A stretch of DNA of 10,265 nt from Actinomycetota bacterium. GTDB lineage: Bacteria; Actinomycetota; Actinomycetes; JACCUZ01. Below, one piece after another: positions 1-7,761 of this stretch. The DNA is taken from assembly GCA_030841245.1 (NCBI GenBank), contig JAVEDG010000097.1, positions 1 to 10,265 of the forward strand, read 5' to 3'. Positions within the stretch are counted from its first letter, which is position 1. Each line of letters starts with the position of its first letter. The notes beneath the pieces were generated by a model. That model had not been told where the DNA came from. It saw only the letters and a list, made by a program, of their open reading frames with translations, and made no database searches. Position numbers and translations under genes: made by a program.

Positions 1-2456
<2,456 letters not shown>

Positions 2457-2457
<1 letters not shown>

Positions 2458-2960
2458 TGGCGCCGGCTCGGCGCGGGGTCCGGATCGGGGTCGACGTCGG
2501 GTCGGTCCGGATCGGGGTCGCGGTGAGCGACCCCGACGGGCTCGTCGCGACCCCGCTCACGACCGTGCGGCGCGCCAAGGGCCGGGCCGACCTCGACGAG
2601 ATCGCGGACCTGGTCGCCGAGCGGGCCGCCGTGGAGGTCGTCCTCGGGCTGCCCACGTCGCTGTCGGGTCGTCCCGGACCGGCGGCCGAGGCGGTCCTGG
2701 CGTATGCCGAGGCGCTGGCCGGAACGGTCCGGGTCCCGGTGCGGGTCGTCGACGAGCGGTTCTCGACCGTGGCCGCCCAGCGTGCGTTGCACGCGACCGG
2801 GGTAGACACGCGAAGAGGGCGTGCCGTCGTCGACCAGACCGCGGCTGCCATCATCTTGCAGTGGGCACTGGACGCCGAGCGGGCGACCGGGGCCGGACCG
2901 GGCCGGATCGTGGGCCCGGCCACGGGGCCGACGGAGGACCACGACGACAGGGGCAGCTGA
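2457..2960 (+). CDS. ruvX: RuvX/YqgF-family Holliday junction resolvase-like nuclease
   Basis: RNase H-fold protein of 167 residues. The family is linked to 16S rRNA 5'-end maturation and to Holliday-junction resolution, acting in the cytoplasm. The family signatures are visible in order: IGVDVGSVRIGVAVSD (Asp13 as first acidic catalytic residue), VVLGLPTSLSG, VVDERFST (Glu100) and VVDQTAAAIILQ (Asp126). These are the three expected carboxylates. The C-terminal 20 or so residues are polar and probably flexible. The ATG shares its A with the alaS stop codon, so translation is probably coupled. The order alaS-ruvX-mltG-aroE is the usual actinobacterial arrangement and supports the call. Which in vivo role dominates in actinobacteria cannot be read from the sequence. 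Confidence 0.96.
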
Positions 2961-2970
2961 AGGTGAGGGC

Positions 2971-4074
2971 ATGACGGACCTCTCGGTCTGGACCGAAGAC
3001 GACAAGCCGACGGGTCCGCGCCGCCGCCGGCGGCGAGAGCGACGCGGCCTGCTGGCGGTGCTGATCGCGCTGCTGGTCGTGCTCGCGCTGGTCGGCGGGG
3101 CGGCGGCAGCGGTGTTCGGCGTCAGCTCGAGGCTGACCGGCCTGTTCCACGGCCCGGCGCCGGACTACCCGGGCCCGGGCACCGGCCACGTGCAGGTCCA
3201 GGTCAAGTCGGGCCAGACCGTTGCCGACATCGCCCGGACGCTCAGGTCCGAGGACGTGATCAAGAGTGTCGACGCCTTCCTGTCCGTGGCGAACGCCGAA
3301 CCTGCCTCATCGACGATCCAGCCCGGCTTCTACGACCTGCAGCGCAAGATGGCGGCGGCCGACGCCCTGACCGCCCTGCTGGACCCGTCCGCCCGGATCC
3401 AGACCCGGGTGACACTCCCCGAAGGGTTGCGGCTGGACGAGACCGTCAAGCTGATCGCCCAGCGGGCCCATCTGCCGCTGCAGGACCTCGAGCAGGCGCT
3501 CAAGCACCCGCAGGCGCTCGGCCTGCCGGCCTATGCGAAGGGAAACCCGGAGGGCTACCTGTTCCCGGCCACCTACGACGTGCAGCCGGACCAGAAGGCA
3601 CCCGATGTGCTCAAGATGCTCTTCGCCGCCTACAGCACCGCGGCGGACAAGGCGGGCGTGACCCGGACCAACCGGACCCCGGAGGAGATCGTCACGATCG
3701 CCAGCCTGGTCGAGGCGGAGGCTCGCCGGCCCGGCGACTTCGGCAAGGTGGCCCGCGTCGTCTACAACCGGCTGGCCAAGGGCATGCCGCTGCAGCTGGA
3801 CTCGACGGTCAACTACGCGCTGAAGGCGGACAAGCAGATCGTCACCATTGCCGACCTCGGGGTGGACTCGCCGTACAACACCTACAAGAACGCCGGGCTG
3901 CCGCCCGGACCGATCGACTCACCCGGCCTGGCCGCGCTCCGCGCCGCGGTCAACCCCACGCCGGGGGACTGGCTCTACTTCGTGACCACGGACCCCCAGA
4001 AGGGGACCACGAAGTTCACCAGCAGCTATCAGGAGTTCCTGCGGTTCAAGAGCGAGCTGCAGTCCAACCAGTGA
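2971..4074 (+). CDS. mltG: Endolytic murein transglycosylase MltG (YceG-like)
   Basis: Membrane-anchored lytic transglycosylase that cleaves nascent glycan strands and is thought to set their length during peptidoglycan synthesis. The 367-residue protein has a short cytoplasmic head with a run of arginines (17-25), one transmembrane helix at about 27-50, and an extracytoplasmic part. A LysM-like segment (about 73-140) precedes the YceG catalytic domain. Catalytic-domain motifs are EGYLFPATYDV (194-204), IASLVEAEA with the expected catalytic Glu248, VVYNRL..GMPLQLDSTVNYAL and SPYNTY..GLPPGPIDSPG. The ATG at 2971 is chosen because AGGTGAGG lies just upstream. The same frame is open back to 2821, but that part overlaps ruvX and has no matching domain. 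The end overlaps the aroE start by four bases (GTGA). Confidence 0.96.
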   Translation: MTDLSVWTEDDKPTGPRRRRRRERRGLLAVLIALLVVLALVGGAAAAVFGVSSRLTGLFHGPAPDYPGPGTGHVQVQVKSGQTVADIARTLRSEDVIKSVDAFLSVANAEPASSTIQPGFYDLQRKMAAADALTALLDPSARIQTRVTLPEGLRLDETVKLIAQRAHLPLQDLEQALKHPQALGLPAYAKGNPEGYLFPATYDVQPDQKAPDVLKMLFAAYSTAADKAGVTRTNRTPEEIVTIASLVEAEARRPGDFGKVARVVYNRLAKGMPLQLDSTVNYALKADKQIVTIADLGVDSPYNTYKNAGLPPGPIDSPGLAALRAAVNPTPGDWLYFVTTDPQKGTTKFTSSYQEFLRFKSELQSNQ

Positions 4075-4940
4075 CCCCCGCGGTGCGGCACCGGGCGGCC
4101 GTCCTCGGCTCGCCGGTGGCACATTCGCTGTCACCGGCGCTGCACCGCGCGGCGTACCGCACGCTCGGGCTCGACGACTGGACCTACGACTCGTTCGACG
4201 TCGACGGCGCCTCGTTGCCGGGGTTCCTGGACTCGCTCGGCGAGGAGTGGGCCGGCCTGTCGCTGACCATGCCGCTCAAGGCGACGGTCCTGCCGCTGCT
4301 GGACACGGTGGCGCCGTTGGCCCGCGGCGTCGGCGCGGTCAACACCGTGGTCCTGCGCTGGGACGGGCGCCGGCTCGTCCGGCACGGCGAGAACACCGAT
4401 GTGTCCGGGCTGGCCGGCACCGTTCGCGCCCGGATGGGCGCCGCGCCGACAGCCACGGTGCTCGGCGCGGGCGCGACGGCGCGGTCCGCGGTCGCTGCGC
4501 TCGGCACGCTGGGTGCACACGTGGTCGTGGTCGCCAGGTCGCCGGGACGAGCCCGGGAGCTGTCGGCCGTCGGCGAGGCGCTCGGCGTCAGCCTCGAGGT
4601 GCGGCCGTGGCAGGAGCCCGGCGACGCATTTGGGGCCCCTGTCGTGGTCAACACGACGCCGCCCGGCGCGGCAGACCTGCTGGAGGCGCCGGCCGGTCCC
4701 GGCCTGCTCGTCGACGTCGTCTACGCCCCGTGGCCGACCCGGCTGGCGAACGCCTGGTCGGCTGCGGGCGGGACCGTCGTCGGAGGGGTCGAGCTGCTGG
4801 CGCGCCAGGCCGCCGGGCAGCTGCAGCTGATGACCGGGCAGGCACTGGACGAGGCGTCACTGGTGCCCTTGCTGCTGTCGGTGGGGGAGCAGGCGCTCGA
4901 GGCCGCCCGGCGGTCCGAGCGGCCGGACCCGCCACGCTGA
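4071..4940 (+). CDS. aroE: Shikimate dehydrogenase (NADP-type fold)
   Basis: Reduces 3-dehydroshikimate to shikimate in the chorismate (aromatic amino acid) pathway. The protein is 289 residues and starts with GTG in the GTGA overlap with mltG. The shikimate-binding half shows VLGSPVAHSLSP (11-22), GLSLTMPLK with the catalytic Lys70, VNTVV (Asn91) and GENTDVSG with the catalytic Asp110. The nucleotide-binding half has a glycine-rich loop VLGAGATARSA, then NTTPPG, DVVYAPWPT and the C-terminal GGVELLARQAAGQLQ. Where many AroE proteins have the NADP-phosphate-binding NRT, this one has ARS (VVVARSPGRA). Cofactor preference is therefore not certain, although such variants are common in the wider family. 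It is the last gene of the housekeeping operon before a gap of about 108 bases. Confidence 0.95.
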   Translation: MTPAVRHRAAVLGSPVAHSLSPALHRAAYRTLGLDDWTYDSFDVDGASLPGFLDSLGEEWAGLSLTMPLKATVLPLLDTVAPLARGVGAVNTVVLRWDGRRLVRHGENTDVSGLAGTVRARMGAAPTATVLGAGATARSAVAALGTLGAHVVVVARSPGRARELSAVGEALGVSLEVRPWQEPGDAFGAPVVVNTTPPGAADLLEAPAGPGLLVDVVYAPWPTRLANAWSAAGGTVVGGVELLARQAAGQLQLMTGQALDEASLVPLLLSVGEQALEAARRSERPDPPR

Positions 4941-4946
4941 TCCGCG

Positions 4947-4975
4947 CTCAAGCCCGGGCGCGTCACGGCCGATGG
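4947..4975 (+). promoter_or_regulatory. Candidate sigma-28 (FliA/WhiG-type) promoter before the Roadblock gene
   Basis: CTCA at 4947-4950 is separated by 17 bases from GCCGATGG at 4968-4975. FliA/WhiG-family promoters have a TAAA-like -35 box and a GCCGATAA-like -10 box, about 15-16 bases apart when measured from TAAA. The same CGCTCAAG 8-mer with the same spacing to CCGAT recurs at 9469-9497. The spacer holds the palindrome GCCCGGGC (4952-4959). A transcript would start near 4982 and lead into the gene at 5049. This is inference from the motif and its position; no expression evidence is available. Confidence 0.45.
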
Positions 4976-4990
4976 GCCTTAGTGAGACCA

Positions 4991-5006
4991 GGTCCGTGAC
5001 CGGACC
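4991..5006 (+). other. Perfect short hairpin in the leader of the Roadblock gene
   Basis: GGTCCG and CGGACC form a 6-bp stem around the loop TGAC. The hairpin lies about 10 bases after the expected transcription start of the candidate promoter at 4947-4975. No T tract follows, so it does not look like an intrinsic terminator. It could protect the 5' end of the mRNA or be a chance structure in GC-rich DNA. Confidence 0.35.
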
Positions 5007-5025
5007 GATGACCCGGACTGATGAC
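5000..5025 (+). repeat. Tandem 13-bp repeat with an echo at the start codon
   Basis: CCGGACCGATGAC (5000-5012) is followed directly by CCGGACTGATGAC (5013-5025), with one mismatch. The core GGACTGATGA appears again at 5043-5052 and spans the ATG of the Roadblock gene. There are thus three copies of GGACYGATGA in 51 bases. They could be operator half-sites or the trace of a small duplication. Confidence 0.6.
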
Positions 5026-5048
5026 CAGCCGCGCTGAGGGTGGGACTG

Positions 5049-5570
5049 ATGAGCGAACCGTACGCCGAGGGCCGGTCGGCCCGGATGGACCGGATCCTTG
5101 CCGAGCTCGTGGGCCAGGTCCCCGAGATCGAGGCTGCCTCGGTCGTGTCCTTCGACGGCCTGCCGATGGCCTCCGCCCTCCCGCTGGGGATGGACGAGGA
5201 CCGGGTTGCCGCGATGAGCGCGGCCCTGCTCTCCCTCGGTGAGCGGGCGGCCGAGGGGCTGGGCCGAGGCGAGCTCTCCCAGGTCTACGTCGAGGGCGAG
5301 AACGGGACCGTCTTCCTGATCTCCGCCGACGACGAGGCGGTCCTGGTGGCCGTCGCCGCCAAAGGCGCCAAGGTCGGCCTGATGCTCTTCGAGGTCCGCC
5401 GGGCCGCTGCCGCGCTGGCCGACGTCCTGCGGGTCGAGGACGCGGTCCCGGACCAGGTGCCGGACCAGGTGCCCGACCAGGCGCCCGTGCCGCTGCAGGT
5501 CGTCGCCCAGAGCGGCTGGCCGACCGGCCAGACCGACACGAGCCCGGTCGAGTCCCCGAGCTGGATCTGA
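5049..5570 (+). CDS. Roadblock/LC7-domain protein (MglB-like)
   Basis: Small cytoplasmic protein of 173 residues with one Roadblock/LC7 domain at about 12-128 (from MDRILAELVGQVPEIEAAS through VSFDGLPMAS to the last helix, ALADVL). Proteins of this family dimerise and bind small GTPases. MglB acts this way as a GTPase-activating partner of MglA, and CvnB belongs to the same family in Streptomyces conservons. The tail (133-173) is probably disordered and starts with three VPDQ/VPDQ/VPDQ repeats. The ATG at 5049 is chosen because GAGGGTGGG lies about 5-12 bases upstream. An in-frame GTG at 5040 falls inside that ribosome-binding region. The Ras-like GTPase two genes downstream is the obvious partner. 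That pairing is inferred from context and family knowledge. Confidence 0.9.
   Translation: MSEPYAEGRSARMDRILAELVGQVPEIEAASVVSFDGLPMASALPLGMDEDRVAAMSAALLSLGERAAEGLGRGELSQVYVEGENGTVFLISADDEAVLVAVAAKGAKVGLMLFEVRRAAAALADVLRVEDAVPDQVPDQVPDQAPVPLQVVAQSGWPTGQTDTSPVESPSWI
5445..5480 (+). repeat. Three 12-bp tandem repeats encoding VPDQ
   Basis: Three in-frame copies encode Val-Pro-Asp-Gln near the C-terminus of the Roadblock protein, just after its domain ends. The copies differ slightly (GTCCCGGACCAG, GTGCCGGACCAG, GTGCCCGACCAG). The repeat number could vary between strains without breaking the frame. Confidence 0.85.
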
Positions 5571-5571
5571 C

Positions 5572-6849
5572 GTGAAGCTCGAGGGGTCGCTCGACGCGTT
5601 CAGCCTGCCCGACATCTTCCAGCTGCTGAGCTACACGAAGAAGACGGGCGGCCTTCACCTGGCCCACCAGGGGCGCGACGGTGTCGTCTTCTTCACCGGC
5701 GGACAGGTCACCGGCGCTTCCGCCGACAGCTCGCGCCAGCCACTGGCGCGGCGCCTGATCGGTGCGGGAGCGGTCGCTGACGAGGCCCTCGTGGCGGCCG
5801 TGAGCCGCGCGGCGTCCGGTGACGGCGTCGGCGTGGTCAAGGCCCTGCTCGAGCAGGAGGCGCTCGATGCCGCGCTGCTGCGCCAGGCCGTCGAGGACCA
5901 GGCGGTCGACGCGGTGTTCGACCTGCTGCGCTGGTCGGACGGCGACTTCGCGTTCGTCGTCGACGAGGCGAACCCGGACGACGTCGGCGTGACCCTGCCC
6001 GTCGAGGGCGTGGTGACCGACGCCGAGGCCCGAAGCGAGGGCTGGGAGAGCGTCTCGCAGGTCGTGACGTCGCCGGAGGCGGTGCTCAGCATGCCGCTGC
6101 TGCCGCCGGGCGACCCGCAGGTCACTCGCGAGGAGTGGTCGCTGCTGGCGCTGGTGGACGGCCGTCGCACCGTCGTGGAGCTGGTCGACCTCACGGGCAG
6201 CGGGCAGTACGCCGTGGTCTCGACCCTGGCGTCACTGGTCGACCGTGGCCTGCTTGAGGTGCGCGCGGACGCCGACCTGGACCACGTCGGCGTCGTGATC
6301 CGCCGCCAGCGGCTGCTGGCTCCGTTGGAGGACGCACCCTTCACCCCCGTTCCTGCCGTCACCGAGGAGCGCAGCGATCCCGCCGCGCCTCCCGTGCCGG
6401 AGGTGCCTCGGCAGGCCGCACCCGCCGCGTCGGCCGATCCCGAGCCGGCACCGGACGTGGACCTGGGCACCGCCGACGCACCGGTGGTGGCTGCGGACGC
6501 CCATAGCGAAGACATCGGAGACCACGAGAGCGACGAGAGCGTTGACGAGCCCGGGCGCGCCACTGCCTCTCTCGCCGCCCAGACCCCCACGCTCGGCGGT
6601 GCGCACGTCCCTGGTGACGTGGTGCCCCCGCGGGCCGAACCCTTCCTGCCCAAGCGCCAGGCCGAGTTCGCCGACGAGCACGTGCCGTCGGGCACCCGCC
6701 CGGTGCACGTCGCCACACCCGCACCGGTCGGCGAGGTCGTGGGGGCCACAGCGGTCGCCGTCGACCCGGCCTCGGCGGTCATCGAGCGGGACCCGAGCGT
6801 CAACCGCAGCCTGATGCTGCGGCTGATCGCCGGGGTCAGGGGGCTGTAG
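5572..6849 (+). CDS. DUF4388-domain protein with long disordered linker and C-terminal tail
   Basis: Protein of 425 residues that starts with GTG one base after the Roadblock stop. The N-terminus (1 to about 150) fits DUF4388: LEGSLDAFSLPDIFQLLSYT, then GGLHL, a GVVFFTGGQV turn, and later FDLLRWSDGDFAFV. The family is found in signalling proteins, often beside GTPases and response regulators, and has no established reaction. Residues about 185-232 (EEWSLLALVDGRRTVVELV..SLVDRGLLEV) look like a winged-helix fold. Residues about 253-406 are a Pro/Ala/Glu/Asp-rich linker with no predicted fold. The last 17 residues (SVNRSLMLRLIAGVRGL) form a basic amphipathic helix, which suggests a docking peptide or membrane contact. 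The position between Roadblock and GTPase genes suggests a scaffold or effector in the same module. No function has been shown. Confidence 0.88.
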   Translation: MKLEGSLDAFSLPDIFQLLSYTKKTGGLHLAHQGRDGVVFFTGGQVTGASADSSRQPLARRLIGAGAVADEALVAAVSRAASGDGVGVVKALLEQEALDAALLRQAVEDQAVDAVFDLLRWSDGDFAFVVDEANPDDVGVTLPVEGVVTDAEARSEGWESVSQVVTSPEAVLSMPLLPPGDPQVTREEWSLLALVDGRRTVVELVDLTGSGQYAVVSTLASLVDRGLLEVRADADLDHVGVVIRRQRLLAPLEDAPFTPVPAVTEERSDPAAPPVPEVPRQAAPAASADPEPAPDVDLGTADAPVVAADAHSEDIGDHESDESVDEPGRATASLAAQTPTLGGAHVPGDVVPPRAEPFLPKRQAEFADEHVPSGTRPVHVATPAPVGEVVGATAVAVDPASAVIERDPSVNRSLMLRLIAGVRGL

Positions 6850-6851
6850 CC

Positions 6852-7427
6852 ATGGCGACTCCTCGAACCCGACGCCGCGGCGGCCAGGCCGTCAAGGTGG
6901 TCGTGACGGGCCCGTTCGCGGCCGGCAAGACCACGCTGATCCGCACGATCAGCGAGATCACCGTGCTGTCCACCGAGCGCGGCATCACCGACTCGACCCG
7001 CAAGCGGAAGGCCGAGACCACCGTCGCGATGGACTTCGGACGGATCACGATCGACCGCGACCTGGTTCTGTACCTGTTCGGAACTCCCGGTCAGGACCGC
7101 TTCGACTTCATGTGGGAGATCCTCGGCGAGGGGATGATCGGCTATCTCCTCCTCGTCGACGCCGACCGGCCCGAGTCGGTCGCGGAGGCGGCGGGGATCC
7201 TGGAGACCTTCCGCAACATGGCCCGAGTGCCCTACGTCGTGGCCCTCAACCGCGCCGCCGTCACGGACAACGAGCTGGTCGACCGCGTGCGCACCGACCT
7301 GCAGATCCCGCAGGACATCGCGATCATGCCGTGCGACGCGACCGACAAGGAGTCGGTCAAGAACGTGCTGCTGGCCCTCCTCTACGCCGTCCTCGACGAG
7401 GTCGAGGCCGAGGCCGTCCGCGCCTGA
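6852..7427 (+). CDS. Ras-like small GTPase of the MglA/CvnD type
   Basis: Cytoplasmic P-loop GTPase of 191 residues. The ATG at 6852 follows AGGGGG (6838-6843), which lies inside the end of the previous gene. Walker A (G1) is GPFAAGKT (20-27), switch I holds ETTVAMDFG (Thr57/58), G3 is FGTPGQDRF in place of DTAGQ, and the G5-like CDATD is at 161-165. The G4 region reads ALNRAAVTD, so the strict NKxD guanine motif is absent. This is usual for bacterial MglA/conservon GTPases and not a sign of loss. The N-terminal MATPRTRRRGG is basic. The protein probably works as a GTP/GDP switch with the Roadblock protein as regulator. In MglA/MglB systems such a switch sets cell polarity and pilus location. 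The role here is inferred. Confidence 0.9.
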   Translation: MATPRTRRRGGQAVKVVVTGPFAAGKTTLIRTISEITVLSTERGITDSTRKRKAETTVAMDFGRITIDRDLVLYLFGTPGQDRFDFMWEILGEGMIGYLLLVDADRPESVAEAAGILETFRNMARVPYVVALNRAAVTDNELVDRVRTDLQIPQDIAIMPCDATDKESVKNVLLALLYAVLDEVEAEAVRA

Positions 7428-7434
7428 GCGCCCG

Positions 7435-7641
7435 ATGACCGCAACACCCGACTCACCGGCTCCCCCGGACCACGGTCCCTGGGGTCTCGACCTGCTGCGC
7501 GGGGGCCGGCACCGGCGTCCCGAGCCGCCTTCGGTCGTCCATCTGGTCTTCTCCGACGGAACCGAGGTAGTCCTTGCGGCGGGGTCGTCCCTGGCCCGTT
7601 CGATGGGTTTGGTCGCCGGCCTGGCGGCGGCGACGGCCTGA
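7435..7641 (+). CDS. Small hypothetical protein, 68 residues
   Basis: No family recognised. The ATG lies 7 bases after the GTPase stop, on the same strand. The protein has a Pro-rich start, a basic patch (GGRHRRPEPP), then a compact hydrophobic part: SVVHLVFSDGTEVVLAAGSSLARSMGLVAGLAAATA. The VHLVFSDGTEVVL segment looks like a beta-hairpin and the end like a short helix. Codon use is less biased than in the neighbours, and no strong ribosome-binding site is seen, so translation would depend on coupling. Position and length argue for a real gene in the signalling operon, but a spurious frame is possible. Confidence 0.55.
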   Translation: MTATPDSPAPPDHGPWGLDLLRGGRHRRPEPPSVVHLVFSDGTEVVLAAGSSLARSMGLVAGLAAATA

Positions 7642-7656
7642 CCGGGCGCAACTTCC

Positions 7657-7684
7657 TTCAGGAGCGGCTCTGCGCACCCGATGC
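7657..7684 (+). promoter_or_regulatory. Weaker candidate sigma-28-type promoter before pilB
   Basis: TTCA (7657-7660), 16 bases, then CCCGATGC (7677-7684). This fits the looser pattern YTCA-N16/17-NCCGAT seen at 4947 and 9471. It lacks the shared CGCTCAAG and has a poorer -10 box. A transcript starting near 7691 would cover the likely pilB start at 7762. Evidence is motif and location only. Confidence 0.25.
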
Positions 7685-7746
7685 ACGGATGGGGCGACTC
7701 GATCCCCCGAGAGGACCGCGTGACCGTGACGACGTCGATGGCACAC

Positions 7747-7755
7747 GAGGAAGGA
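7747..7755 (+). promoter_or_regulatory. Strong ribosome-binding site deciding the pilB start
   Basis: GAGGAAGGA lies six bases before the GTG at 7762, near-ideal placement. It favours that GTG over in-frame upstream starts at 7681, 7720, 7726 and 7738. A second, weaker GAGGA at 7711-7715 precedes the GTG at 7720 by four bases and could give a longer minor form. Confidence 0.7.
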
Positions 7756-7761
7756 TCACGG

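Noticed and set aside
2477..2520. Direct repeat of GGTCCGGATCGGGGTCG at the start of ruvX
   Set aside because: It encodes the two VRIGV beta strands that belong to the normal RuvX fold, so coding explains it.
2821..2970. Upstream extension of the mltG frame
   Set aside because: It overlaps ruvX by 140 bases and lacks family similarity. A good ribosome-binding site supports the ATG at 2971.
5040..5048. GTG at 5040 as the Roadblock gene start
   Set aside because: It lies inside the purine-rich ribosome-binding stretch and has no such site of its own; the ATG at 5049 is better placed.
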